Assembly: GCF_025642155.1 (NCBI RefSeq)
Contig: NZ_CP106798.1
Location: 5,890,001-5,954,000 of the forward strand
Origin: Streptomyces sp. HUAS 15-9
Lineage (GTDB): Bacteria; Actinomycetota; Actinomycetes; Streptomycetales; Streptomycetaceae
DNA: 64,000 nt
Reading direction: 5' to 3'
Of this stretch, positions 16,002 to 25,442 are shown piece by piece. Under the pieces are notes generated by a model. The model searched no databases, had not been told where the DNA came from, and saw only the letters and a program-made list of their open reading frames with translations. The position numbers were made by a program, and so were the translations under genes. Every line of letters begins with the position of its first letter. Position 1 is the stretch's first letter.

Positions 16002-17336
16002 TCAGTGCTGGACCGTGACCTTGGCGGCGGCCCTCTGCTCAAGAGCCTGATCACGCTGATCCACCGCATCGGCGACATCGGCCGCATTGGCAACTTCGCC
16101 CGCATTGGCAACGTCGACCACATCAGCCACATTGACCACGTTGGCTACACCAGCCATGTCAGCAGCATCAGCCACGTCGGCCACATCGGCCCCGTCGGGC
16201 TTGCGAAGCAAGAGCAGAGCCGCGTCGTCATGCAGCCGGCCGCCCACATGCGCCAGCAGGTCGTCGTGGAGTGCGGTCAGCGTGCGGGCCGGCTCATGGC
16301 ACACGTGCCGCGCCAGTCCTTCGGCGAGCGGATAGAACTCACGGCCGTGGTCGCGGGCCTCGGTGACCCCGTCCGTGTAGAGCAGCAGCTGGTCCCCGTC
16401 GCAGAAGGACAGCACCTGGAGGCGGGGGCTCTCACCGCTGAGGGCGCGCAGTCCGAGGGGCGGAGCGGGCTGGGCGGGCTCGACGGCGACGACCTCCGAG
16501 TCGCGTACCAGCAGCGGGGGCGCGTGGCCGCAGTTGACGACCTCCAGCCGCCCGGGCTCGGGACAACCGGCGACCACGGCGGTGACGAAGTCGTCCTGGC
16601 CGAGGTTGCGCGCGAGGCTGCGCTCGATCCGGTCGACGACGGCGAGGAGATCGGGCTCGTCGTAGGCGGCCTCGCGGAAGATGCCCAGTACGAGAGCGGC
16701 GGTCCCGACAGCCGGCAGTCCCTTGCCGCGTACGTCGCCGACGATGAGCCGTACACCGTGCGGGGTGGGCACCAGGGCGTACAGATCGCCGCCGATACGG
16801 GCCTCCGCGGCGGCCGCGCTGTAGCGGACGGCCACCTGGAACGGGCCGACGGCCGCCGGGACGGGCTGCAGGAGCGCGTGCTGGGCGGCCTCCGCCACGG
16901 AGCGAACGGCCGCGAGCACCAGCTCCCGGCGTCTGCGCAATGCGCTGGCCAGGGCACTCGCCAGGGAGACGGCCACCAGTCCGGCCAGTACGATCGCCAG
17001 CTCGTGGCCCGAGGAACGGTCCCGGAGGCCGAGGGCCGTGCCCAGCCCCGTGGCCAGCAGGCCCACGCACAGGACGCCGCGGGGCCCGTTGGTGGTGGCG
17101 GCCAGCGCGGGCCCGGCGGCGAGCAGCGGTACCCAGGTCAGCCCGGTGCCGCAGACGAGGTCGACGGCCACGACGGCGGAGACGATCAGCACGGGCAGAA
17201 CTGGCAGAACCGGCAGCAGGGCGGTGGCCGGCTGCTCGGCGGTCCACCCCCGGACCGTCAGCGCGGAACCGGCCGTACGGCTGATGAAGGGCCACGTCCG
17301 CCGGCGTTCGCCACCGTGGTCTCGCCTCTGGCTCAT
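16002..17336 (-). CDS. membrane-bound PP2C/SpoIIE-type serine phosphatase
   Basis: A 444-residue protein. Three to four hydrophobic segments lie between residues 38 and 135, then a SpoIIE-type PPM phosphatase domain (about 165-385): ARIGGDLYALVPTPHGVRLIVGDVRGKG has the metal-binding aspartates, followed by VNCGHAPPLLV, LLLYTDGVTEARD and a final DDAALLLLR. Such enzymes dephosphorylate anti-anti-sigma factors in partner-switching stress or development pathways. The last about 60 residues are a low-complexity tail built of VAD/VAN triplets (see the repeat entry). No GAF/PAS sensor is present. Confidence 0.85.
   Translation of the reverse strand: MSQRRDHGGERRRTWPFISRTAGSALTVRGWTAEQPATALLPVLPVLPVLIVSAVVAVDLVCGTGLTWVPLLAAGPALAATTNGPRGVLCVGLLATGLGTALGLRDRSSGHELAIVLAGLVAVSLASALASALRRRRELVLAAVRSVAEAAQHALLQPVPAAVGPFQVAVRYSAAAAEARIGGDLYALVPTPHGVRLIVGDVRGKGLPAVGTAALVLGIFREAAYDEPDLLAVVDRIERSLARNLGQDDFVTAVVAGCPEPGRLEVVNCGHAPPLLVRDSEVVAVEPAQPAPPLGLRALSGESPRLQVLSFCDGDQLLLYTDGVTEARDHGREFYPLAEGLARHVCHEPARTLTALHDDLLAHVGGRLHDDAALLLLRKPDGADVADVADAADMAGVANVVNVADVVDVANAGEVANAADVADAVDQRDQALEQRAAAKVTVQH
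16056..16200. repeat. 9-base degenerate tandem repeat encoding a VAD/VAN tail
   Basis: On the plus strand, units such as GCCACATCG, GCATTGGCA and CCACGTTGG recur every 9 bases (three codons of the minus-strand phosphatase). They encode strings such as ADVADVADAADMAGVAN and VVNVADVVDVAN. Codon variation between units suggests an old, slowly diverged expansion rather than a recent microsatellite. Confidence 0.7.
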
Positions 17337-17438
17337 GATCGGTCCGCAGTCCTCACCTGTACGGGGGCGAAGCTCGCCCGGAATGTCTGTTCAGTCCAGG
17401 TAAAGGGTTCGACTGGGGCCGCCACAAGCGGCGGATTT

Positions 17439-18197
17439 TCAGATAGTGAGCGACAGACTCCTGGTCACACGGCTCGCGATCGGGATCAACAGGGCCCTGG
17501 CCTCCTCGAGCCGGGAGAGCTGGTCCGCCCGCAGCGAGACGCCGAGCGAGCCGAGGGTGTCCCCGCAGTAGACGGGCACCGCGACGCATACCGTGCCGAG
17601 CGAGTACTCCTCCATGTCCGTGACCGCCGGTGCCAAGGGCGCGTCGTCGATCCGCCGGAGCAGCTCCGGGCGATCGGTGATCGTCCGAGGGGTGAGATCG
17701 GCCAGCGAGTGACGGGACAGGTAATCCATACGGGAGTCCTCGTCCAGCTCCCGCAGCACGGTCTTGCCCAGAGCGGTGGCATGCCCGGCGTCCTCGAACC
17801 CCACCCACACGTCGACCCGGGGCGCCCGCGGTCCGTCGACGATCTCGGCGACCCGGATCTCGCCCTCCTCGTAGAAGGTGAGGTAGGCGGCGGCCGAGAG
17901 TTCGTCGCGCAGCGTGGCGAGGGTCGGCCGAACGCGGCTGAGCAGCGCCTGCCCGCCACCGGCGTCGGTGAGCACCCGCAGCCGGTCCCCGAGCACGAAC
18001 CCGCCGTCGTCCAGCTTCCGCACGTACCCGTCGTGCACCAGCGTGCGCAGCAGGTGATAGGCGGTGGCCAGGGGCAACCCGGTCTCCCGCGCCAACTGCT
18101 TGGCCGGTGCCCCGTTCACATGCCCGCTCACGGCCTCCAACAGCCGAAACGCCCGCTGGACGGACCCGATGAGCGTGGGCCCCTCACGCGCACCCAT
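17439..18197 (-). CDS. IclR-family transcriptional regulator
   Basis: A 252-residue regulator. An N-terminal winged helix-turn-helix (about 8-70; RAFRLLEAVSGH, APAKQLARETGLPLATAYHLLRTL) is followed by the IclR effector domain (about 85-250; AYLTFYEEGEIRVAEIV, GHATALGKTVLREL, SLGTVCVAVPVY). Such proteins sense small aromatic or carbon metabolites and usually control neighbouring catabolic genes. Here no obvious catabolic operon is adjacent; the divergent gene encodes a DUF4132 protein. Confidence 0.9.
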   Translation of the reverse strand: MGAREGPTLIGSVQRAFRLLEAVSGHVNGAPAKQLARETGLPLATAYHLLRTLVHDGYVRKLDDGGFVLGDRLRVLTDAGGGQALLSRVRPTLATLRDELSAAAYLTFYEEGEIRVAEIVDGPRAPRVDVWVGFEDAGHATALGKTVLRELDEDSRMDYLSRHSLADLTPRTITDRPELLRRIDDAPLAPAVTDMEEYSLGTVCVAVPVYCGDTLGSLGVSLRADQLSRLEEARALLIPIASRVTRSLSLTI

Positions 18198-18402
18198 GGC
18201 ACCAGGGTGCTCCTGGGGTGAAGGAGAGGCAAGACAAGCAGAACTCTCGCGCGAGTACGAGTGACGGTGCCGTCTGATCCACCTGATCTACTGCCTGTCG
18301 GCGAACCGGCGTTCTGTGAGGCTGTCGGGCTTGTTCCCGAAGCCTTGCGGGCTGATCGCATTGGCTGATCGCATTGTCAGTCCCCCCTGTCATCATCCCG
18401 CC

Positions 18403-20898
18403 ATGCTTTTCGACGCCTTGGTGGCCGAATCCCGCAGGAACGACTCGCTCGACGACGTGAGGTCCGCGGCGCTGCACCACGTCCGTTGGCTCGTCGACCT
18501 CCTGGAACGTCAGCGGACCGAGTTCCGGCGATCCATACACGGCGACCACCGGCGATACGAGGCGGCGGGCGCGGCGACCCGGGCCGAGATCGACAGGCGG
18601 CTCGCGGCCTGCGCGGACGAGGAGGGCAGGGCGGCGGTCCTGTGCCTCATGCTGGCCGCCTGCTTCGACGACACGAGCCTGTGGCAGTACGACACCGAGA
18701 TCGGGACCCTGGTCTCGCGGGTGCGTGGCTGGACACCCGACGAGGTCGCGGTGATGCTGCTCCGCGCCACCGAGTACGACATGGGCCACTGGTTCGGCAG
18801 TTCGCTTGGGCTCGTGCTGAACGCCGCCGAGCAGCTCGGCGCCGACGGCCGCCGTGCGGTCATGCCCTGGCTGCAGCACGCACACACGGAGCTCATGGAC
18901 ACCACTGTCGGGGCGAGCTCGCACGCATCGCTCGCCCAGCGCCTCCGCGCACTGCTCGCGAGCGTGGACGAGGCGCACATCCCCGAGGGACTGATCCCCG
19001 CCGACGCTCCCTGGGCCGTCCCGCTGAGGGACCGCGCGAAGACCTCTCCGACGCCGGAACTGGCCGGCCTCGTAAGGCACTTGGCGAGCTTGTCGGGGCC
19101 GCGCCCCGCGCAGAGGTGGCGGCGGACGTGCCTCGGACTCGTAGACGCGGCGTCGGCGCGGGACGTCGTGGCCGACGTCCTGCGGATGCTGGCCGAGGAC
19201 GATCCGCTGTGCAGCAGGGAAAGCGGTACGCACACCGGCTGGCTGCATGACGGATACCACTACCACTACGTCATCCACCAGAACGACGGTGACCTGGCGC
19301 GAGGCGCCGTCTGGGCGGCCGCGCTGACCGGCGGCCCGGCCGCGGTGCGCCACCTCGGCGCGCTCGCTCTGCGGACCGGCGGCCCCCGAAGCGACGTGAC
19401 GCAGGACCTCAAGCTCGCGGGCGCCGCGATCAACGCGCTGGCCGAGACCGGCGATCCGGCCTCGCTCGAGGCCCTGTGGCGGTTGCAGTCCCGGATCAGG
19501 CACCGGGCTCTGCGCAAGCAGCTCGACACCGCGCTGGTGACGGCAGCCGGGAAGCAGGGCATCACGGCGGAGCAGCTCATCGAACGCAGCGTGCCGGACC
19601 ACGGCCTGACGCCGGACGGCTCGCTGGAACGGGAGCTGGGCGGACACCGGGTACGGGTGGCGATCGAGGAAGCGGCGACCGTACGGCTCACCTTCACGCG
19701 CCCCGACGGGGCAACGTCCCGCACAACTCCGCCAACAGTGAAGGACAACTTTCCCGACGAGCTCCAGGAGTTGAAGACGCTGGCCAAGGAAGTACGGAGC
19801 ACACTCTCGGGGGAGCGGGCCCGCGTCGAGGCGCTGATGTCGGCCGGGCGCGAGTGGCCGTACGACGAGTGGTGCCGCCACTACCGCGACCATCCGGTCA
19901 CCGGGACTCTGGTCCGCGGCCTGGTCTGGGAGTTCCAGGACGCCGACGGCGAGTGGTGTGCGGTGGCACCGATGGCCGAGCCGCCCGGCGAGCCCGAGCG
20001 CGTCCGGCTGTGGCATCCGATCCGGGCGTCGAGGGACGACATCAGGGCGTGGCGGGAGCGGCTCGTCGCCGAGCGGCTGCGGCAGCCGTTCAAGCAGGCC
20101 TTCCGGGAGATCTACCTGCTCACCCCGGCGGAGGAGGAGACCGGCGTCTACTCCAACCGGTTCGCCGCCCACATCGTCCACTACCGGCAGCTCTACGCGC
20201 TGTTCAAGGAACGCGGCTGGCAGGCCAACTTCCTCGGCCGCTACGACGGCGGCTACGACGGGCAGGCACGGGCCGAGTTCGCCGACGGTGAGTGGCGGGC
20301 CTGCTTCCACCACGAGCCCGCCGCGGACGACGTCGGCGGCTACGCGCCCGAGCACGCCGCGACGGACCAGGTCCGCTTCGAGCGGCGCGACGGCCGACGC
20401 TGGCGCCGGGTTCCGCTGGCGGAGGTACCCCCGCTGGTGTTCAGCGAGGCGATGCGCGACCTCGACCTCTTCGTCGGCGTGACGTCGATCGCCGCCGATC
20501 CCGACTGGACCGACCGGGGCGAGGACCGCTACACCGCGTACTGGCGGACGGCCACGTTCGGCGCCCTGACGGCAAGCGCCGAGGTCCGCCGCGAGGCCCT
20601 GGAACGGATCCTCCCGCGCCTGAAGATCGCCGCCCGCTGCACGCTCGACGGCCGCTTCCTACTGGTCCGCGGGGATCTGCGCACGTACAAGATCCACCTT
20701 GGCTCGGCCAACATCCTGATGGAACCGGACGACGCCTACCTGTGCATCGTCCCGGCACGCGGCAAGGCCGACGGCAAGGTATTCCTCCCGTTCGAGGACG
20801 AACGGCTCTCCCTGATCCTCAGCAAGGCGTTCCTGCTCGCCGCCGACACCAAGATCACCGACAAGACCATCCTCCGCCAGATCGAGCGAGGTGCCTGA
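18403..20898 (+). CDS. DUF4132 domain protein
   Basis: An 831-residue soluble protein. The C-terminal half matches the DUF4132 pattern: WPYDEWCRHYRDHPVTGTLVRGLVW, VRLWHPIRASRDDIRAWRERL, QPFKQAFREIYLLTPAE and HYRQLYALFKERGW. The N-terminal half is helical and HEAT-like. E. coli MolR/YehI-type proteins share DUF4132; the molecular function is unknown. The ATG at 18403 was chosen because upstream codons read through the promoter region. The stop overlaps the next start (TGATG). Confidence 0.75.
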   Translation: MLFDALVAESRRNDSLDDVRSAALHHVRWLVDLLERQRTEFRRSIHGDHRRYEAAGAATRAEIDRRLAACADEEGRAAVLCLMLAACFDDTSLWQYDTEIGTLVSRVRGWTPDEVAVMLLRATEYDMGHWFGSSLGLVLNAAEQLGADGRRAVMPWLQHAHTELMDTTVGASSHASLAQRLRALLASVDEAHIPEGLIPADAPWAVPLRDRAKTSPTPELAGLVRHLASLSGPRPAQRWRRTCLGLVDAASARDVVADVLRMLAEDDPLCSRESGTHTGWLHDGYHYHYVIHQNDGDLARGAVWAAALTGGPAAVRHLGALALRTGGPRSDVTQDLKLAGAAINALAETGDPASLEALWRLQSRIRHRALRKQLDTALVTAAGKQGITAEQLIERSVPDHGLTPDGSLERELGGHRVRVAIEEAATVRLTFTRPDGATSRTTPPTVKDNFPDELQELKTLAKEVRSTLSGERARVEALMSAGREWPYDEWCRHYRDHPVTGTLVRGLVWEFQDADGEWCAVAPMAEPPGEPERVRLWHPIRASRDDIRAWRERLVAERLRQPFKQAFREIYLLTPAEEETGVYSNRFAAHIVHYRQLYALFKERGWQANFLGRYDGGYDGQARAEFADGEWRACFHHEPAADDVGGYAPEHAATDQVRFERRDGRRWRRVPLAEVPPLVFSEAMRDLDLFVGVTSIAADPDWTDRGEDRYTAYWRTATFGALTASAEVRREALERILPRLKIAARCTLDGRFLLVRGDLRTYKIHLGSANILMEPDDAYLCIVPARGKADGKVFLPFEDERLSLILSKAFLLAADTKITDKTILRQIERGA

Positions 20899-21290
20899 TG
20901 GCCACCGTGACGTTCCGGGACGAGACCGCGACGGGCAAGCCGCTCACCGAGTTCGAGGTGGCCGGGCAGCCGGCGCGGATGACCGTACGGGAGCTGATCA
21001 GGCTCCGGGTCCGCGAGGAGGCCGCCCGGCACAACGCCCGCCCGGCCAACCGCTTCAACGGCCTCGTCCGCCCCGACGACGCCGAGACGGAGCTGAACGG
21101 CTACCGACTCCGCGAACCGCGCCGCATCGACGGGGAGCGCCAGGCCGAGATCGCCGAGCGCGCCTTCCTGTCCAACGGCTTCTTCGTGCTGGCCGGCGAC
21201 CGCCAGGTCGAGGACCTGGACGAAGCCGTGGATCTCACCACCGATCCCGACCTGGTCTTCATCAAGCTCGTCGCCCTCGCCGGCGGCTGA
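20898..21290 (+). CDS. small partner protein of the DUF4132 gene, unknown function
   Basis: A 130-residue protein translationally coupled to the DUF4132 gene (TGATG). It begins MATVTFRDETATGKPLTEFEV, has a charged central helix (VRELIRLRVREEAARHN) and ends in a small beta-rich part (FFVLAGDRQVEDLDEAVDLT). No metal or catalytic motif is visible. The tight coupling suggests a stable complex or shared pathway with the DUF4132 protein. Confidence 0.65.
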   Translation: MATVTFRDETATGKPLTEFEVAGQPARMTVRELIRLRVREEAARHNARPANRFNGLVRPDDAETELNGYRLREPRRIDGERQAEIAERAFLSNGFFVLAGDRQVEDLDEAVDLTTDPDLVFIKLVALAGG

Positions 21291-21324
21291 GAGACCGGAC
21301 CTCGCAGGGGATCCCGAAGGCAAC

Positions 21325-21483
21325 GTGTCGGGCGACGGCCTCGTACGCCTCGGCATCGTGCGGCCCGATGCGGCTCTGAAGCCGGCTGAACTGATCGTGT
21401 CGCGCCTCGCGGCAGAGGCGCTGATGCCCGCCGAGACGTCGCAAGAGGGCAAGAGCACTCGCCGCAACCGGTCTGTCGCCTGA
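21325..21483 (+). pseudogene. relic resembling the small AICE-cargo proteins at 48.4-49.0 kb
   Basis: About 52 open codons contain SGDGLVRLGIVRPDAALKPAEL. This resembles the FGDGLVQLGNVRPETAELLA segment of the protein encoded at 48697-49014 and the similar stretch at 48372-48692. The upstream half of that domain is missing. It is probably a decayed copy. The remaining bases up to the IS at 21747 show nothing else. Confidence 0.35.
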
Positions 21484-21750
21484 CCACTTTGCGTCGGAGT
21501 CCCCGGCCGGTTGCGGTTGGAGCAGGCTCCCGCGACTGGCCGGTCCTGCCGCACGGCCTTCCCGCGCAGGCGGAAGGCGTTGACGCCAGCCGGGCAGCGA
21601 CAGGTTTTACGGTGATTTGTCTTTCGGTCGGGCTCTTGCGTGGGCGGCGAGTGTAGCCACAACCGTTACCGCGGGTGTGTCCGAAAGAGGCCTGACGGGT
21701 ACCGCGCCATGGCGGCTGTGACGTCCAACCCCGTCCGTGCGCTGGACTAG

Positions 21751-23187
21751 TAGGGCTTGGTCATCTTGCTATCGGTGCGGGTATGTCGCGGCGGCAGGTG
21801 GGGCAGGCGCCGGTCCAGAGGGCGAGGAGTGTCTGCAGTTCACGGACGATCTGGTAGAGACTCAGACCGCCGCTGTGTCTTTTGGGGCGCGAGCCATGCG
21901 CCTGAGGGTGCAGAAGGCATGGGCGGCGGAGACGAGGGTGACATGGTGGTGCCAGCCGCCCCAGGTGCGGCCTTCGAAGTGGGCAAGTCCCAGGGCCTGT
22001 TTCATCTCCCGGTAGTCGTGCTCGATGCGCCAGCGCAGCTTGGTCAGCCGCACCAGGGTGGCCAGTGGCATGCCGGAGGGCAGGCTGGACAGCCAGAACT
22101 GCACCGGCTCGCTCTCGGTGGCGGGCCTCGGCCAGCAGCCAGCGTTCAGGCAGCTCGGGAGCGTCCGTGGTCTTGCGTAGGCCCCGTCCGGCGGGCCGGA
22201 CCCTGAGGGCGACGAACCGCGAGTACATGCGCTTGAAGCCGTTTCGGCCCGTGCCCGGCCGGGAGCCTACCCGCCAGGAAACCGGCCGTGCAGCCGCCCG
22301 GTTACCGCGATGACCAGGTCTTTCACCGTCTGCGCAGGGTCGGGGTACTGCGCTTTCGGTGGCGGCCGGTGCCCGCGTAGGGGGCTGGACGGGCCGGGCG
22401 TCGGCCGGATGGGCGGTGTGGCGGCAGGAGATCCCGACCGCATAGGGCAGGCTGCGTTCCTCCAGCCCCAGACGGAAGGCGGCGGCATCGCCGTATCCGG
22501 CATCCGCCACGACCAAGGGGACATCGACGCCCCACGACCGGGTTTCGTCGATCATGTCCAGGGCCAGCTGCCACTTCTCCACATGCCCCACCTGGGCGGG
22601 GATGCCGCAACGGCCGCGGCGGGCGACCTTGGCCGCATCCGCCTGTCCAGAGGCCGGATCCCATGAAGCGGGCACGAACAGCCGCCAGTTCACTGCGGCC
22701 GAGGCCTGCTCACGGGCCAGGTGCAGCGACACTCCCACCTGGCAGTTGGTGACCTTGCCCGCGGTGCCGGTGTACTGCCGCGACACACACGCAGACGCGT
22801 CCCCGTCCTTGAGGAAGCCGGTGTCGTCAACGATCAGCGCCTCCGGACCGATCGCCTCGTGCATCCTCCAGGCCAGCCGGGCCCGCACATGCGCCGGATC
22901 CCACGGGCTGGAGGTGATGAAGTGCGCCAGCGCCTGCCGGTTGCCGTCCTCGCCGAGGCGGGCTGCCATCGGCTCCACCGACTTACGCCGCCCGTCCAGC
23001 AGCAGCCCTCGCACATACGCCTGTCCCCACCGCCGCTGGTCCGCACGGAAGAACCCGTCGAACAACTCCGCCGCGAACGCCTCCAGGTCCCCCCGGGCCT
23101 CGGTCATCTCCTCAGGTGTCACACCACGACAACGCCACCCACGAGGCAACAGACACGCCACTCAGGAGTGAAGATGACCAAGCCCTA
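21751..23187 (-). mobile_element. IS701-family insertion sequence, intact ends
   Basis: A 1,437-bp element bounded by perfect 17-bp inverted repeats: TAGGGCTTGGTCATCTT at 21751-21767 and its complement at 23171-23187. It is flanked by a 4-bp direct repeat CTAG (21747-21750 and 23188-23191). A 4-bp CTAG target duplication is the preference known for the IS701 family. The ends and duplication are undamaged, so insertion is fairly recent, although the transposase frame is broken. Confidence 0.9.
21761..23161 (-). pseudogene. IS701-type transposase with several frameshifts
   Basis: The N-terminal half is intact: LEAFAAELFDGFFRADQRRW, LIVDDTGFLKDG with the first catalytic Asp, and VVADAGYGD with the second. 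After the GISCRHTAHPADARPVQPP region the homologous frame jumps near 22.38 kb, back near 22.28 kb, to another frame near 22.12 kb (FWLSSLPSGMPL... with RWRIEHDYREMKQALG, carrying the catalytic Glu) and back near 21.87 kb to GGLSLYQIVRELQTLLALW. At least four single-base shifts are needed to restore one protein. It would be inactive if the sequence is right. Confidence 0.8.
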
Positions 23188-23335
23188 CTAGTTGGTTGCA
23201 GGGAAATGCGTAGTCGGGCGCCCCTGCCGTGCCTGGATCACGCGGAGTCGCACCCTCACCTGCCGCTGATGGTTTTCAGCCACCTGTCCGATGTACGGTG
23301 CCGGGACAGCAAGGCCGGAAAGGGAAAGAACAGCC

Positions 23336-24709
23336 TTGACGACGATCCAGCACAGCCGGGCGGGAAGACGGCAGGCCATGCGCCGGATCCGCCCCCGGCG
23401 TTCGCCCGCGACACCCCTCCTCGTGCTCTCCTGGACGGGTGCCGCCGCCGTGCTCTGGCTCTGGTGGCACAACACTCCCGCCGTCGCCGCGACCACCGCC
23501 GACCGGATGGTGAACGCGGGCCGGATCACCGGACTGCTCGCCGGCTATGTGATCGCGCTGGTGATCGCCCAGATGGCGCGCATCCCGGCCCTCGAACGCC
23601 GGGTCGGGTCCGACCGTGTGGTCCGCTGGCACGCGCGAACCGGCCGTTACGCACTGTGCCTGACCCTCGCCCACGTCGTGCTGATCCTGTACGGATACGC
23701 GCTGCAGGCGGACACCGGCATCGTGGCGCAGACGGTCTCCGTCGTCACCGACTACCCCAGGATGATCGAAGCGGCCGCAGGAACGCTGCTCCTGCTCCTC
23801 GTCGGCTTCGTGTCCGCCGGTGCCGTGCGCCGCCGTATGCGCTACGAACTCTGGTACTACCTGCACCTGCTCACCTACGCCGCGGTCTACCTCGCCTTCT
23901 GGCACCAACTCGCCACGGGCAATGAGTTCGTCGCCGACGCCACCGCCCGTACGGCCTGGTACGCCCTGTACGTCGTGGTGGGCGCCCTGCTCCTCTGGTA
24001 CCGGGCGCTCACCCCGGTGCGGCTCAACCTGCGGCACCGCATGCGGGTCGAGTCGGTCGTGCAGGAGGCTCCGGGCGTGGTCTCCGTGCTGATCCGGGGC
24101 CGGCGGCTGCACCGTCTGGGCGCCGAGGCGGGCCAGTTCTTCCGCTGGCGGTTCCTCGCCAAGGGGCTGCGGTGGAGCGCCAACCCGTACTCACTCTCCG
24201 CCCCGCCCCGGCCCGACCTGCTGCGGATCACCGTCAAGGCCGTCGGCGGGCACAGCGCCGCGCTTGCCGGGCTGCGGCCGGGCACACGCGTGTGGGCCGA
24301 AGGGCCGTACGGTGCTATGACCGCCGCTCGCCGCAGTCGCGGCAAGGTGCTGCTGCTCGCGGGCGGAGCGGGTATCACGCCGCTGAGGGCGCTGTTCGAG
24401 ACACTGCCCGGTGCACCGGGAGACCTGACCCTGCTCTACCGGGCCCGCACGGCCGAGGAACTGGCGCTGCGGGACGAACTGGAGGAGATCGCGGACGAAC
24501 GAGGGGCCCAGTTGCTGTACGCGGTCAACAGCCCGGACGGTCGACGACCCGCGATCACCGCGAAGATGCTGCGCAGGATCCTGCCGGACATCGCCCGTCA
24601 CGACGTGTACCTGTGCGGGCCGCCGGGACTGGCCGAGGAGTCGTACGCCGCACTCCGCGAGGCCGGCGTCCCGCACCGCCGCATCCACCACGAGTCCTTC
24701 GAGTTCTGA
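23336..24709 (+). CDS. ferric reductase-like transmembrane flavoprotein
   Basis: About 457 residues. An N-terminal ferric-reductase-like membrane domain with about six helices carries paired histidines for heme (HARTGRYALCLTLAHVV, YYLHLLTYAAVYLAFWHQ). It is fused to a ferredoxin-NADP reductase-type module: an FAD region (AEAGQFFRWRF, NPYSLSAPP) and an NAD(P) region (LLLAGGAGITPLRALFE, VYLCGPPGL). It passes electrons across the membrane. The start is uncertain: TTG 23336 (product MTTIQHSR...) or ATG 23378. The next gene encodes an FMN-binding protein, a common partner. Confidence 0.85.
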   Translation: MTTIQHSRAGRRQAMRRIRPRRSPATPLLVLSWTGAAAVLWLWWHNTPAVAATTADRMVNAGRITGLLAGYVIALVIAQMARIPALERRVGSDRVVRWHARTGRYALCLTLAHVVLILYGYALQADTGIVAQTVSVVTDYPRMIEAAAGTLLLLLVGFVSAGAVRRRMRYELWYYLHLLTYAAVYLAFWHQLATGNEFVADATARTAWYALYVVVGALLLWYRALTPVRLNLRHRMRVESVVQEAPGVVSVLIRGRRLHRLGAEAGQFFRWRFLAKGLRWSANPYSLSAPPRPDLLRITVKAVGGHSAALAGLRPGTRVWAEGPYGAMTAARRSRGKVLLLAGGAGITPLRALFETLPGAPGDLTLLYRARTAEELALRDELEEIADERGAQLLYAVNSPDGRRPAITAKMLRRILPDIARHDVYLCGPPGLAEESYAALREAGVPHRRIHHESFEF

Positions 24710-24752
24710 GCGAGCCTGTGACACCTCGTATCCCCGACGCGCTGGGAGTCCT

Positions 24753-25370
24753 GTGAGGAAGAAGCATCCTTTTCGCCACGCGCTGCTGGCCACAGTCGGC
24801 ACCGTCTCCGGCATTGTGCTGCTGCTCGCGCTCAAGCCGACCACGGACCCGTCGCCGGCGCGGGCCGGTGGCCCCACGGCCGGGATCACGGCGGTGGCAT
24901 CCGAGTCCCCCTCCGTGCCGGCGTCCCCTTCCTCCTCCCCGTCCACGTCGGCCTCGCCGTCGAAGGCGCCCAGGAAGAAGCACGCCCAGCCCTCGTCCAG
25001 CATGAGCGCGTCGCCGCCGCGCCGGGTGTCGGCCGCTCCGGCGAAGACCAGCAGCGCCCCCTCCGCCCCGAAGACCACGTCGGCCGCGCCCACCACGCGC
25101 TCCGTCACCGGCGCCACGGCCCAGACGAAGTACGGTCCGGTCCAGGTGCGGATCACCCTCAGCGGCAGCAGGATCACCGGGGCGACAGCCGTCCAGTCTC
25201 CCGACGAGACGGCGCGGAGCAAGGACATCTCCTCCATGGCCGTCCCCAAGCTCAACCAGGAGACCCTTGAGGCGCAAAGCGCGAACATAGACACGGTGTC
25301 CGGCGCTACGTACACCAGCGCGGGGTACAAGCAGTCCCTGCAGAGCGCCCTGGACCGGGCCGGTGTCTGA
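24753..25370 (+). CDS. exported FMN-binding domain protein
   Basis: A 205-residue protein. A signal anchor (about 8-26) is followed by a long Ser/Pro/Ala linker (30-110) and an FMN_bind domain (115-205). The flavinylation motif DTVSGATYTS is present; in this family ApbE attaches FMN by a phosphoester bond to the threonine. It lies 44 bases after the ferric-reductase-like gene and probably accepts its electrons outside the membrane. The apbE flavin transferase that usually follows is absent: the next sequence is an integrase relic. Confidence 0.85.
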   Translation: MRKKHPFRHALLATVGTVSGIVLLLALKPTTDPSPARAGGPTAGITAVASESPSVPASPSSSPSTSASPSKAPRKKHAQPSSSMSASPPRRVSAAPAKTSSAPSAPKTTSAAPTTRSVTGATAQTKYGPVQVRITLSGSRITGATAVQSPDETARSKDISSMAVPKLNQETLEAQSANIDTVSGATYTSAGYKQSLQSALDRAGV

Positions 25371-25442
25371 GCCGGACAGGGCTCCGAGCCAACAGGCCAC
25401 TGCGGTACTGGGCGACAAACAAACCCCAGGTCGCCGACCTGG

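Noticed and set aside
16056..16200. CRISPR-like repeat array
   Set aside because: The units are 9 bases, contiguous, in frame with a coding sequence and without spacers. No CRISPR array or cas gene was seen anywhere in the window.
16005..18221. 738-codon open frame opposite the SpoIIE-type and IclR genes
   Set aside because: No family features; the minus-strand frames contain complete, recognisable domains.
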